Origin: Saccharibacillus endophyticus
GTDB lineage: Bacteria > Bacillota > Bacilli > Paenibacillales > Paenibacillaceae
Direction: 5' to 3'
DNA: 64,000 nt
Assembly: GCF_013185185.1 (NCBI RefSeq)
Contig: NZ_JAAZWE010000002.1
Location: 933,595 to 997,594 of the forward strand
The position numbers and the translations under genes are program-made. The notes beneath the pieces are model-generated. The model was not told the DNA's origin and did not search any database. It saw nothing but the letters and a program-made list of their open reading frames with translations. The first letter of the stretch is position 1. The number at the start of each line of letters is the position of its first letter. Below are positions 1 through 8,828 of this stretch, one piece after another.

Positions 1-414
1 CGTATCGTCGTTGATATGCTTCGCGACGACGGCTACGGCCGCGATCAGGGTACCGAAATCGTCCGTGTATCCGGCCACCGGAATAAAGTCCGGGATCAGG
101 TCGATCGGGGCGATGAAATAGGCCAGCGCGCCGACGATGACCGATTTCGCCCACGGCGGAACGTCCGCGTCTTTAAGCGTGTAGAACAGCAGAAGCGCCG
201 CGTACACGACTTTGACTCCTGCTTTTTTGCCGAACTTTTTGACTTTTTCCCAGAACGAATCTTCCGAATACTGATTGCCATAGCCTTTGATCCGTTCGTT
301 CAATTCGGACTCGTTGATCGGATCGCCTGCCGGGTCTTTGGCATTCACGCCGATTCCGAGTTTGTCGCGGCCGTAATCGGACACGCGGTCTTTCCAGCTT
401 TTTTTATCCGCCAT
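1..414 (-). CDS. DUF1232 (YkvA-like) membrane protein, C-terminus cut by window edge
   Basis: The first 138 codons of a small protein that runs off the left edge. The N-terminal ~70 residues are charged and rich in Lys, Asp and Gly. They are followed by a hydrophobic stretch with the motif PPWAKSVIVGALAYFIAPID and then LIPDFIPVAGYTDD, which is the DUF1232/YkvA signature: a short helix pair ending in the conserved IDLIPDFIP turn, usually membrane associated and of unknown function. The start was chosen because an AGGAGG lies ten bases before this ATG; a second ATG (GTCATGCC) just upstream is too close to the ribosome site. No partner gene is visible on this side, and the next gene on the strand has its own ribosome site. 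Confidence 0.85.
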   Translation of the reverse strand, partial: MADKKSWKDRVSDYGRDKLGIGVNAKDPAGDPINESELNERIKGYGNQYSEDSFWEKVKKFGKKAGVKVVYAALLLFYTLKDADVPPWAKSVIVGALAYFIAPIDLIPDFIPVAGYTDDFGTLIAAVAVVAKHINDDT

Positions 415-517
415 ATCGGCATGACCTCCTGTGTACGATTTTTCGAGCGGCTATCCCATGCAGATACGCTCGTTTCGCTTTCATAACCACATCGCGCTTG
501 CCAAACTTTTTTTTCGT

Positions 518-1237
518 TTAAGCCCGTATCTTGGATCGCCGCGAACCGCTGCTCGAACTGCGATTACTCGAACGTCCCTCATGCGTTTTCGCAAATAATC
601 GGATGCACCAGTTGGCGCACAGCAGCGAGAACGCGACGAACAGAATGGACCAGCCGATTGCCGGCACGAAGGTGTCCTGCGCCAGCAGCGCCGCATCGCC
701 CGCCGCTCGCGGAGACGTGACCGACACCCACGCCAGGTAGAAGGAACTCGTAATCGACTCCTCCAGCGTCAGGAAGCAGAGCAGCATATAGTAGAAATTA
801 CGCAGCGGCTCCCAAACGAAGTACATCAACGCATTCAATGCGATAAATCCGATCAGCCAGACCACGCCGAAGCCGTCATGCACGTACAGGATCAACATGA
901 TCAAAGCAACGGCCGTCATCAAGATCAAGCCCTGCTTTTGCTGCTTTTTGTAATAGCCGTAGAACAGCAGGACCGCAAATAACGAAGCGGACATGTATCC
1001 GGCCAAGGAGACCAGAATCGAACTCCAGGTCGAATACGTCATGACGTAGGTGGCTCCGCTGTGGTTCGCGTTCAGGTCGATCGAAGAGACATGACCCGAC
1101 GTGGCGAGCGCGACCACCGCGTGACCGAATTCATGGATCATCGTGTTCAGATTGCGAAATAACGATGAAAAAGGAATCAGTCGGGTCAGCACCGCCGCGA
1201 CCAGCAGATACAGCACCAGTTTTGCCCATTTTGGCAT
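518..1237 (-). CDS. M50-family (site-2-like) membrane metallopeptidase
   Basis: A 239-residue polytopic membrane protein. The N-terminal segment is a transmembrane helix, followed by HEFGH at residues 35-39, the HExxH zinc motif of M50B-type intramembrane proteases. Four or five more hydrophobic helices follow, and the C-terminus is a short cytoplasmic tail rich in Ser and Arg. In known families such proteins cut substrates inside the membrane. No second conserved Asp (LDG/NPDG type) motif is obvious, so activity is inferred from the zinc motif alone. The start was placed at the ATG following GGAGGTTGTTTC. The open frame continues upstream to 1303, but that part is Arg/Gly-rich and lacks a ribosome site. 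It is a single-gene unit. Confidence 0.8.
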   Translation of the reverse strand: MPKWAKLVLYLLVAAVLTRLIPFSSLFRNLNTMIHEFGHAVVALATSGHVSSIDLNANHSGATYVMTYSTWSSILVSLAGYMSASLFAVLLFYGYYKKQQKQGLILMTAVALIMLILYVHDGFGVVWLIGFIALNALMYFVWEPLRNFYYMLLCFLTLEESITSSFYLAWVSVTSPRAAGDAALLAQDTFVPAIGWSILFVAFSLLCANWCIRLFAKTHEGRSSNRSSSSGSRRSKIRA

Positions 1238-1430
1238 GAAACAACCTCCTCGAACGGATCGCGAACCGCCGCCTTCCCTGAACGGTTCGCGGTGACTTTC
1301 CAAAACTTCTGCATACCTTTATGCGTTCAACGTGTTCTCGTTATGTTACGACCAAGCGCAGGGCAAGGTTCCGGCTTCTCCGCTTTTTGCTTGAAAAAGG
1401 TTCAACCGACGCTTAAGCATACCCCGAATT

Positions 1431-3542
1431 TCAGCTCCCCGACACCTTTTCGATCACGATCAGGCAGGTGCTGTCCGGCAGCGGAAGTTCATGGCCTGCG
1501 TCGTCCGTTACCTTCACCCGGTCTTGCAGCGCCAGCGTATAGCCTTCCTGCAGAAAGTGACGGCTGACCACGATTCTCGCCTGCTCTCCGAACAACTCCG
1601 CGATGCACGACTCATATTGCGACGGCGTCATGTATCCGAACTGCTCCTGCACCTCGTGCACATACGCTTCCTCGCCCCACGTGTACGTGTATAAGAACTC
1701 CATCGCGTCGTTGACCGGCATTCGGACTTCGTTCGGGCCAACCTGCTCAAACTTGATCTCGCGCCCGACGAAATCCGCGGCGTAACGTTCCAACTTCTCC
1801 AGCGCTTCCGGGTCGGAGAACGTCAATCTTCGCATCTGCTCCGCAGGCTCCGTCATGATTCCGTCCCGGATCAGAATGCGCCCGCCGACGGGAATCAGTT
1901 GAAAAGCGCTTTGCAGCGCCGCACGAACGGTTGCCAGATTGAACTTTTTCCCGTTGAACGGAATATACGAATACAGCTCATGCAAAATAGAGGAAAATAC
2001 GACCGTATCGATACTGCCCGGCTCGATACTTTCGGTCAGATTCAACGCGTCGCCTTTAAGCACCCGCCAATTGCGGCGTTCCAATCTTCTGCGGCGCTCC
2101 AGCGCTTCCACCACGTTTTCGCTGATATCGACGCCGATCGCTTCTTTGTCCGGCAGTTCTTGTTCGATCAGGTCGAGCAGCACGCCGCCGCCCGGACCGA
2201 TATCGAGCACGCGCGAACCGGAAATGTACGACAGCAGCACTTTTTTATCGTCCGCCGAACTGTTCATCGACTCCAGATATTCGTCTTCGTTATGAAAACG
2301 GTCATACGCGTCGCGCCGGAGTCCGAACAGGTCCATCAGCATCAGCACGGCCCGTTCGTACAGCGGCGATTTCTCGGCTTCCACGCAGAAATCGATCAGC
2401 TTTTCCGCGGCCGGCGAAAACACGAAGCCGAAAAAGCACGTATCCGTATTGCCTTTTTCCCGGCTGACCCGATGGTGCAGATGGGGACTGTCCGCATGCT
2501 GCCCGCCTTCCAGTACCGCCGCCCAGTCCAGCTCGCGCAAAACCTTTTCGATGATCCGCTTTTTGTACAGATTGATCTTTTTGACGCCTTTGTAATCGTA
2601 GTACAAGCCGTGCATCAAACGTTCGAAGCTGATATGCCGCGCTCCAGTGCCTTCGTCTGCGCCGCGCAGCGCCAGCAGCATCATTTTGACGAACTCCTCC
2701 AACGAAAACTCGCTCAATGCCGCCTCGACGTACCAGAGCGTTTTATCGTTCAAGCGCGCAAAAGCCTGCTCCAACCCCTTTTCGACGCCGGCCTTTTTCA
2801 ACGCTTGCTCCACTTCCGCCAGTTCGCCGTCGAAGTCTTCGCCGCGCCGGATCGATTCCGTGCGCAACCGCCGTAACCGCCGCTGCAATCCGTCCCCCTC
2901 CGGCACCGTGCCCAGCGAGACATGCAGCACGCAAGCTTCGAGATCGGCAGCGACCGTTTCCCATAATTCCTCCGACACGGCTCCGATAACGCAGCGGTTG
3001 AGCGCCATGAGCAGCCGGGCCAGTTCAGTCTCTGTCAACAGCCCTTCGTCTACCGGGCCGTGCAGCGGCATATTCGCGGCAAAAGGCACTTCGCCCCGCA
3101 AATATTGGCCGAGCAGCCCGTGCGTGCGGATCAATAGCGAGGTCAAGCGGCGGCGGTCCCCGGCGCTATCCGTCGACTTTTGCAGATACAAATCCGCCGA
3201 ACCTTCATTATGTACAAATACGTTAATGCCCTGGCGCTGCCAGCCGATCCGATCCAGCCTGCTGCCGCCTTTTGCCGTTTCGCTCCAGGCCAGCACTTCT
3301 TCGAGCAGCTCTTTCATCCAAAAGGACATGGGCTCTCCTTGCAAAAGCTCCAGACTACGCTCCACGTAAGCCAGTACCGGATTCAACTGCTCCAGTTCCC
3401 CGATCGAGCCGATCCGTTCGTAATTGACGATGTATTCTTCGGCGGACGCCAAAATATTCAGCCACGCCGGAAGATCGACTCTGCGGGCTTCTTCCTCTTC
3501 CTTTTCCATATAGCTGCGGATCTGTTCCAGGGCGCTAGGCAT
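1431..3542 (-). CDS. Large class I SAM-dependent methyltransferase
   Basis: A protein of about 703 residues with a methyltransferase fold in its C-terminal third. Motif I, VLDIGPGGG, lies near residue 445, followed by an acidic VDIS (adenosine-binding) and a motif like GSIDTVVFSSILHELYSY. The preceding ~430 residues are alpha-helical, acidic and without a recognised domain; they probably form a substrate-recognition module. Family members of this size are usually annotated only as class I methyltransferases, and the substrate is unknown. The ATG was chosen because GGAGAGGAGC lies 9 bases upstream; the frame is open 17 codons further but without a ribosome site. The gene is transcribed divergently from the ECF sigma gene, with about 140 bp between them. 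Confidence 0.8.
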   Translation of the reverse strand: MPSALEQIRSYMEKEEEEARRVDLPAWLNILASAEEYIVNYERIGSIGELEQLNPVLAYVERSLELLQGEPMSFWMKELLEEVLAWSETAKGGSRLDRIGWQRQGINVFVHNEGSADLYLQKSTDSAGDRRRLTSLLIRTHGLLGQYLRGEVPFAANMPLHGPVDEGLLTETELARLLMALNRCVIGAVSEELWETVAADLEACVLHVSLGTVPEGDGLQRRLRRLRTESIRRGEDFDGELAEVEQALKKAGVEKGLEQAFARLNDKTLWYVEAALSEFSLEEFVKMMLLALRGADEGTGARHISFERLMHGLYYDYKGVKKINLYKKRIIEKVLRELDWAAVLEGGQHADSPHLHHRVSREKGNTDTCFFGFVFSPAAEKLIDFCVEAEKSPLYERAVLMLMDLFGLRRDAYDRFHNEDEYLESMNSSADDKKVLLSYISGSRVLDIGPGGGVLLDLIEQELPDKEAIGVDISENVVEALERRRRLERRNWRVLKGDALNLTESIEPGSIDTVVFSSILHELYSYIPFNGKKFNLATVRAALQSAFQLIPVGGRILIRDGIMTEPAEQMRRLTFSDPEALEKLERYAADFVGREIKFEQVGPNEVRMPVNDAMEFLYTYTWGEEAYVHEVQEQFGYMTPSQYESCIAELFGEQARIVVSRHFLQEGYTLALQDRVKVTDDAGHELPLPDSTCLIVIEKVSGS

Positions 3543-3684
3543 GATGTTCGCTCCTCTCCATTCTCCATTATAATCTCTATTATGATACCCCAAATCAGGG
3601 CGGTAAAAAAATCGGAAAACGAAGCGAGAGAACTTCGAAGCAGCATGCGTCTTAGCAGTAAATCATCACGGAGGAGGAGAATGC

Positions 3685-4278
3685 GTGGAAATACCGGATG
3701 ACCGGATCATCGTGGATGCCGTACTCGCGGGCGATAAACAGGCTTACGCGGGCATCGTGGATCGGTATAAAAATAAATTGTACGGATTGTTTCGGAAAAT
3801 GGGACTGGGTGAAGCGGATGCCCAGGATCTGACGCAGGAAACGCTGTTCAAGGCTTACCGAAAGCTGGACTCGCAGCGGACCGAACAAAGCTTTTCCGCC
3901 TGGATGCATACGATCGCGCTTAATTTGTTTCGGGATCGCGGGCGAAAGAAAGTTCCTGTTCCGCACGAACCGATCTTGGAGACTGCTGCTCCAAACATAG
4001 AAATGCCGGAAGAAAGCATGATTCGGGCCGAATTGCGCGAAGAATTGGATCGCTTGCTCGATACGCTGCCGGAGCATTATCGACTGGCGATGGTGCTGCG
4101 CTATACCGGGCAATTGAGTCACGACGAGATAGCGGAGCTTACGGGCATGAACGTCAGTCAGGTGAACAACGCGCTGTATCGGGCAAAATGCAGCTTACGC
4201 GGCAAGATCAAAGCGAAGGAGGGAATGCGCTATGAATTTCCGATCGCAGTCGACAACGGCAAAAGTTCCGCACGATAA
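3685..4278 (+). CDS. ECF-type RNA polymerase sigma factor
   Basis: A 197-residue sigma-70 family protein of the extracytoplasmic-function class. Region 2 (about residues 20-65) contains the DAQDLTQETLFKAYRKL helix that contacts the -10 element. Region 4 (about 120-180) has LPEHYRLAMVLRYTGQLSHD followed by an HTH, IAELTGMNVSQVNNALYRAK. There is no region 1 or 3, as expected. Translation starts at a GTG after GGAGGAGGAGAATGC. The 3' end overlaps the next gene by 47 bases in another frame, implying translational coupling with its presumed regulator, a DUF4179 membrane protein. Such pairs are usually autoregulated, but I could not assign an ECF promoter with confidence in the upstream 140 bp. Confidence 0.92.
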   Translation: MEIPDDRIIVDAVLAGDKQAYAGIVDRYKNKLYGLFRKMGLGEADAQDLTQETLFKAYRKLDSQRTEQSFSAWMHTIALNLFRDRGRKKVPVPHEPILETAAPNIEMPEESMIRAELREELDRLLDTLPEHYRLAMVLRYTGQLSHDEIAELTGMNVSQVNNALYRAKCSLRGKIKAKEGMRYEFPIAVDNGKSSAR

Positions 4279-5896
4279 ACGCAGTGCGGAAGGGTACGGA
4301 AGCGGGCGGGCCGACGGAGAGAATTCGAACGATCGTTTTTCGGAAAAGCATGAGGATGCGGTACGCGAGGACACACGGAACCATGAGGATCGCGCGACTC
4401 GCGAAGACGCGCAGTGGACATCGCTCTTCTCGCAGGAAAAGCTGCCTGATGATTTTACGGAGCGGTTTATGGCCGAACTGGAAGGGATCGGGATGGACTC
4501 GGTGTCGGAGGGCCCTGTCGAACGGAAAGTTCCAAAAAAACGAAAAAGTCGCAAACGTATATGGACGGCAGCGGCCGTCGTCGTATTCCTTGCCGGAGGC
4601 ATCCTGCTGTCTACCCATCCTACGATCGCCGAACATGTACGCTCTCTGTTCTCCAAAGACTCCATGGCCGATAAAGGGATGTCCGAAGCGAGAGACGCCG
4701 GATTTTTGACCCGCACCGACGTTTTTGCTACGGATGAAGCGAGCGGGTACACGGTCAAAGTCGAAGAGCTGATCGCGGATTCCACCCGGTTGGTTGTCGG
4801 GCTTACTGTATCGGACAAGCACGGTAATTCAGTTGCGGGTCAGTTGACCCAAGGACAGGGTAATCAATTTCGGATTCGGGACAGTCAGGGAGAGATCGCA
4901 TATACCAGCTCGATCGGCGGGAACTCGAGTCTTGACCAGATCGAATTCAGGTTCGGGCGTGCCGCTGTCGGCCAAAGCCTATCGTTGGAAATTGACGCAA
5001 GAGAACTTCTGATCAGCCCCGGCGAATTATTGAGCGATTCCAAACGACAGAAAGTCGGCGGCCTTTGGACGTTAAACGTCGACATCGACTTGATCAAGGC
5101 CGCAGACGTTTCCTTAATAACCCGTTTGAACGAATCTTACGAAACGCCTTCCGGCGTGAAAATCAATATGCTCGGAGCAGCTCGCACGCCCAGCGGAGGC
5201 GCGCTCGAATTCGAAACTTCATTGACGCCGGAAGCGCAAAAGCGAGGAACGGAAGGCATCCAAAGCAAGCATGAGGTTCTGTACCGAATCGAACGGACAG
5301 ACGGCGAAGAATTGCCTTGGAATTACGGCTCTTACGATTTCGCTTCTCCCGTTTTCGATCGTTGGACCGGCATCAATCGCTGGTTTTATCGGTTCAGCAA
5401 TTTCTCGTATGATACGGAACCGCTGCGCTTTGTACTGGAAGGTTATATGATTCGGGAAAAAAGCGACGCTTCGGTCACCTTTGACCCGTCTTCCCTTTCT
5501 GCACAAAATCCTGCGGTGTTCAAAGATTCCGGGGACGAGTTCGAACTGACCGGGATGACCGTCGGTCCCGACCCCAACTGGGAGGGTAGCGGAGCTTCCG
5601 ATATCCCTTCTGCCGGGATCATCACTTTCGGAGGAAGTTATAACAATCCTGGCTTCCCGACCGACGATTGGATCGCTTTGGACGATGCAGGAAACGAGTA
5701 TCATGTTCAATTCCGCGGAGCCTTAACCATAGGAGATCCGAAACTGGACGGCAGCCAGACGTTCATCGTCGAGGGTCTGGAGACCATGCCGAGCAAACTG
5801 ACGCTCAAGCGTACCGAGGTTCAACATCTGTACCGCGACGGCGAATGGTCTTTCGAGATTCCGCAGGACGGAACGCCGGGCGTAGTGCCGAAGTAG
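4232..5896 (+). CDS. DUF4179-domain membrane protein, anti-sigma-like partner
   Basis: A 554-residue bitopic protein. The first ~108 residues are hydrophilic and cytoplasmic and would be the sigma-binding part. They are followed by KKRKSRKR, one transmembrane helix (about residues 109-128, IWTAAAVVVFLAGGILLST) and an extracytoplasmic region of ~425 residues resembling DUF4179/DUF5643 beta-rich domains. This layout is typical of regulators encoded directly after ECF sigma genes in Bacillota. The gene begins inside the sigma gene, with GGAGGG eight bases before the ATG. A terminator follows at 5903-5950. Anti-sigma function is inferred from position and topology; no zinc-binding anti-sigma (HxxxCxxC) motif is present. 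Confidence 0.85.
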   Translation: MNFRSQSTTAKVPHDKRSAEGYGSGRADGENSNDRFSEKHEDAVREDTRNHEDRATREDAQWTSLFSQEKLPDDFTERFMAELEGIGMDSVSEGPVERKVPKKRKSRKRIWTAAAVVVFLAGGILLSTHPTIAEHVRSLFSKDSMADKGMSEARDAGFLTRTDVFATDEASGYTVKVEELIADSTRLVVGLTVSDKHGNSVAGQLTQGQGNQFRIRDSQGEIAYTSSIGGNSSLDQIEFRFGRAAVGQSLSLEIDARELLISPGELLSDSKRQKVGGLWTLNVDIDLIKAADVSLITRLNESYETPSGVKINMLGAARTPSGGALEFETSLTPEAQKRGTEGIQSKHEVLYRIERTDGEELPWNYGSYDFASPVFDRWTGINRWFYRFSNFSYDTEPLRFVLEGYMIREKSDASVTFDPSSLSAQNPAVFKDSGDEFELTGMTVGPDPNWEGSGASDIPSAGIITFGGSYNNPGFPTDDWIALDDAGNEYHVQFRGALTIGDPKLDGSQTFIVEGLETMPSKLTLKRTEVQHLYRDGEWSFEIPQDGTPGVVPK

Positions 5897-5902
5897 AACA
5901 CC

Positions 5903-5950
5903 AAAAGACGCAGGCAGCCGGATCAAAGCCGGATCGCCTGCGTCTTTCTT
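5903..5950. terminator. Bidirectional intrinsic terminator
   Basis: AAAGACGCAGGC pairs with GCCTGCGTCTTT around an inner GCCGGATC...GGATCGCC loop, and T-runs are present on both strands. It lies between the convergent ends of the DUF4179 gene and the Lrp-type gene and can serve both. Confidence 0.85.
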
Positions 5951-5963
5951 TTTCCTTTTTTAC

Positions 5964-6506
5964 TCAACCTTTCAATCTCCCCATCGACAGATTCACCCGA
6001 TAGTTCCCGTACTTCAACATATCCTGCAAAAATCCGTTCAGTTCCTCCATCGTACGTGTACGCGTCAACAACAAATAACACCCTTCGCCGTTCGTCCGAT
6101 CCATTCGCACAACGCGTTCATCCGCTTGAGCGAACGCGAGAAACGCGGCGTGAATCGTCCCCGCATCCAGAAAAACGGTCACGTACGCTTCGACCGCTAG
6201 CCCGACTTTCGCGGGATTCCAGCGCAGCGTATACCCTTCGATCACGCCGCTTTCGCGCATTCGCCTTACCCTTGCGCCAACCGCCTGTCCGGTTAAATGA
6301 ACCTCTTCCCCGATCTCTTTGTACGTACGGGTAGAGTCTTCGGTCAGCAAATCCAAAATCCGCAGATCCGTTTCGTCAAACGATGCGTCGGCACCCGAAG
6401 ACAGACGTTTTTCGCTCATCAATCTGTCACTATGCCGCACGCTTGCTTCTTTGCGTTCTTGCCGTATCCGTTCACGCTCCGTCTGCGGATTTTCATCGTT
6501 AATCAT
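5964..6506 (-). CDS. Lrp/AsnC-family transcriptional regulator
   Basis: About 180 residues. An N-terminal tail of ~45 charged residues precedes the Lrp HTH (LRILDLLTEDSTRTYKEIGE ... TGQAVGARVRRMRESGVIEGY), then the RAM/AsnC effector-binding alpha-beta domain. Ordinary Lrp proteins are ~150 residues, so the extra N-terminal tail is a little unusual. The start was chosen at the ATG preceded by AAGGAAGGAAGCGAC; an in-frame ATG 22 codons upstream (6572) has no good ribosome site. It is divergent from a metallo-beta-lactamase-fold gene with about 175 bp between them, so it may control that gene. The effector cannot be read from sequence. Confidence 0.87.
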   Translation of the reverse strand: MINDENPQTERERIRQERKEASVRHSDRLMSEKRLSSGADASFDETDLRILDLLTEDSTRTYKEIGEEVHLTGQAVGARVRRMRESGVIEGYTLRWNPAKVGLAVEAYVTVFLDAGTIHAAFLAFAQADERVVRMDRTNGEGCYLLLTRTRTMEELNGFLQDMLKYGNYRVNLSMGRLKG

Positions 6507-6682
6507 GTCGCTTCCTTCCTTTTCGTCATCTTTATTTTCACGCCGAAAACCGAAAGCTCCGGATCGTTTCACCGAAGCGTGTCCTGGCGGATTTGGCGTC
6601 TTTATAATGAAAAGTATATCACGGCCTACCGCTCTCGGCCTCTTTTGAGATCGCGAGACAAGCGGCCATCAGGAGGTTCATC

Positions 6683-7450
6683 ATGAAAATCACCCTTATC
6701 CGCAACGCCACATTATGGCTGGAATACGGCGGCCTGAATTGGCTCGTCGATCCCTCTTTCGCCGACCAAGGCTCTACTCCGGCAATTCCGCATGTTCCCG
6801 ATTCGCGTCCCAATCCGCTCGTCCCGCTTCCGGCGACGGCCGAAAGTCTTTCTTCGCCGGATATCCTGTTATTGACTCATCTGCATCCGGACCATTGGGA
6901 CGAACCTGCGGCCAAAGCTCTGCTTGCGGGACGCGGCGGTTCGGAGCTTCCGATTCTGGCCCAACCGGGCGACCGCGAACGCATCGCTTCATTCGGCTTC
7001 TCTGATGTGACCGAAATCGAAAAAACGCTGACTTATCGGGACGTTACGATCACGCGCACATCCGGTCAACACGGCATCGGCGAGATCGGTCAAAAGATGG
7101 GCCGGGTATCCGGGTTCGTGCTTCGCGCCCGGAATGAACCGACGCTGTACATCGCGGGCGATACGATCTGGTGCGACGACGCCGTTCAGGCGCTCGACAC
7201 GCATCGCCCCGACGTGACGGTCGTCAACGCGGGCGGCGCGCAATTCGGCGAAGGCGATCCGATCATCATGACGCCGGAGGACGTAGCGTCGCTCTGCCGC
7301 CATAATGCGGATACCGCGATCGTGGCCGTGCATTTGGAGGCGATCAACCACTGCCAGACGACGCGGGAGACGCTGGCAAGCGAAATGAAGCAGCAGGGAC
7401 TTCAAGATCGGGTACGCATCCCGGCTGACGGAGAAACGTTAGCTTTTTAA
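6683..7450 (+). CDS. Metallo-beta-lactamase-fold hydrolase
   Basis: A 255-residue protein with the THLHPDHWD metal motif near residues 73-81, a downstream Asp in AGDTIWCDD, and a late His in AVHLEAINHC. This is the UlaG/UPF0173-like branch, which includes lactonases and phosphodiesterases; substrate is unknown. The ATG follows AGGAGGTTCATC. The gene stands alone between a divergent Lrp regulator and a convergent SseB-like gene and ends in a hairpin at 7471-7512. Regulation by the neighbouring Lrp protein is plausible from the arrangement only. Confidence 0.85.
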   Translation: MKITLIRNATLWLEYGGLNWLVDPSFADQGSTPAIPHVPDSRPNPLVPLPATAESLSSPDILLLTHLHPDHWDEPAAKALLAGRGGSELPILAQPGDRERIASFGFSDVTEIEKTLTYRDVTITRTSGQHGIGEIGQKMGRVSGFVLRARNEPTLYIAGDTIWCDDAVQALDTHRPDVTVVNAGGAQFGEGDPIIMTPEDVASLCRHNADTAIVAVHLEAINHCQTTRETLASEMKQQGLQDRVRIPADGETLAF

Positions 7451-7470
7451 ACGAAACGTCAAAACATGCG

Positions 7471-7512
7471 AAAAGACGCGTACGGGAAGACTTCCCTGTA
7501 CGCGTCTTTTTT
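7471..7512. terminator. Intrinsic terminator
   Basis: AAAAGACGCGTACGGGAAG pairs with CTTCCCTGTACGCGTCTTTT, followed by T-rich sequence on the plus strand. It sits between the convergent metallo-hydrolase and SseB-like genes. Confidence 0.85.
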
Positions 7513-7574
7513 ACGGATTTTTTTCGCTTCACCGATCCGGCAGCTCGACCCGCCTTATTTTAACTGGAAGAGTA

Positions 7575-8045
7575 CTAGGATCTCCGCTGCTCCACGTATT
7601 CCTGCATGTCGCGCAAGTTGGAGATCGGCGAAAACCACCCTTGCTCGCCTTCGTTGAATCGCACGCCGTACAAGCCGGACTTTTCGATCTCTTGCAGCCA
7701 ATTGATCATCGGATCGACCTGCATTTTGGCAATAAGCACCTGTCCGCCCGGCGTCATCAACTGATTATTGCGCGCGAACACTTGGGCATGCATCGGATCG
7801 GTGAACAGGAACGCCCAGCCTTGTCCGTCAACGTTGCCGAAAAACGGCTCCGGCTGCTGCGGGTTATCGCTCGGCTGCATGAGAATCAACCAGCTGTCCA
7901 GCTTGAATGCCTCTCCCCAGATCAACGTCTGTCCTTCCGCGAACGGAAGCTCTCTCGCCTGCTCCACCGTTACGTCGAAATGCGCGGCCAGATCCGCAGC
8001 CTCGCGTACCTGCTGCTGTTGTTGCGGGTTTTGTTCTTGGGTCAT
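7575..8045 (-). CDS. SseB-like uncharacterised protein
   Basis: 156 residues, cytoplasmic, with a Gln-rich N-terminus (EQNPQQQQQ). The body resembles SseB-type domains: WLILMQP, a WAFLFTDPMHAQVFAR strand-helix unit and a GLYGVRFNEGEQGWFSPI region near the end. No catalytic motif was seen and the function is unknown. The start is supported by an AAAGGAG eight bases upstream. A second ATG codon lies directly before it (ATCATGACC), so the start could shift by one or two codons. No operon partners. Confidence 0.7.
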   Translation of the reverse strand: MTQEQNPQQQQQVREAADLAAHFDVTVEQARELPFAEGQTLIWGEAFKLDSWLILMQPSDNPQQPEPFFGNVDGQGWAFLFTDPMHAQVFARNNQLMTPGGQVLIAKMQVDPMINWLQEIEKSGLYGVRFNEGEQGWFSPISNLRDMQEYVEQRRS

Positions 8046-8298
8046 GATGAAAAACTCCTTTCGATACGGCTCGGTAATGAAAACTTCTATTCATTGTACC
8101 GAATCGAGGAGGAGAATGCGAAGCGGAAGTTAATTTCAAACAAATCGGTCTCGGTCGCTGACGGTGTCCTCTTTGCGAATGAACGACTAATAAATCTTTC
8201 TTGAAGATGCTTACTCTTCGCCTGACTCATGCTGATGTGCAGTTTTTTACAGTATCTACTTTAACTTTTCCTTCTATTAATAACAGCAAGCTGTTTAC

Positions 8299-8516
8299 TT
8301 ATAAAATATGCTCGAACATCTTCACGACTTCTTCCTTCGTCCGTTGGAACGGATTGCCCGGAGCGCAGGCATCCTTCCTCGCAAGCAGGAATGCGTCGGT
8401 GACAACGAGCGCCTTGCGGCCGCCGAGTTGGTAAAATGCAGGCCGGCCTCATTCAGACAACCTCGGCCCATCAGATTAACGGGAGGAACATAATAGACAT
8501 GCGTAGTCAAATTCAT
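8299..8516 (-). pseudogene. Iron-containing alcohol dehydrogenase, internally deleted and frameshifted remnant
   Basis: From the ATG at 8516 (after AAAGGAAG) the reading is MNLTTHVYYVPPVNLMGRG... and matches the extreme N-terminus of type-III Fe-ADHs. After about 30 codons a frameshift is needed to continue as LGGRKALVVTDAFLL, the next conserved block (the NAD-binding strand). Directly after it comes KDACAPGNPFQRTKEEVVK followed by a few residues and a stop, which is the family's conserved C-terminus. About 300 residues, including all the metal ligands, are therefore missing. Only ~70 codons survive. The deletion joins the first ~45 and last ~25 codons of a gene normally about 385 codons long. 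The promoter region is still recognisable upstream (see the Rex-like site). Confidence 0.8.
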
Positions 8517-8584
8517 CTTCCTTTCTCGTTCGCTTCTTTGGTTACGGCTTGAAAAGAGTCGTACTTCAATGTCTACATTATCAT

Positions 8585-8602
8585 TAGTGAATATTTTCAC
8601 TA
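8585..8602 (-). promoter_or_regulatory. Rex/Fnr-like operator upstream of the dead alcohol dehydrogenase gene
   Basis: TAGTGAATATTTTCACTA is an 18-base near-perfect palindrome. The core GTGAA-N4-TTCAC is identical to the core of the Rex consensus TTGTGAA-N4-TTCACAA, with one symmetric mismatch per arm; it also fits GTGA-N6-TCAC of Fnr/CRP-type sites. It lies about 70 bp before the start codon of the Fe-ADH remnant, next to a GATAAT -10-like sequence on the minus strand. Fermentative ADH genes are classic Rex/Fnr targets. Confidence 0.55.
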
Positions 8603-8828
8603 AATAATAAAAGCCACATTTATTTAAGGAGTTATTCCAATTAATAATTTTCAGTCCTGCCGCCAGATTTGCATCAAGGGTCATTTTTGGGTAACAATAT
8701 TGAAGAAAGGATTTTTTCGGAACGACGGATGCGGCTTTCGGTTTTTCGACCCCGTTGTTTCTAAAGGCTGCCGACTGTGTAACTTTTAATAAACTCAAGC
8801 GTATAACCTTTTGGAGGTGTTTGACTGT

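Noticed and set aside
3625-3655. ECF-type promoter (GAACTT ... CGTCT) before the sigma gene
   Set aside because: The distance between the two pieces is only about 12-14 bases, shorter than the 16-17 expected for ECF promoters.
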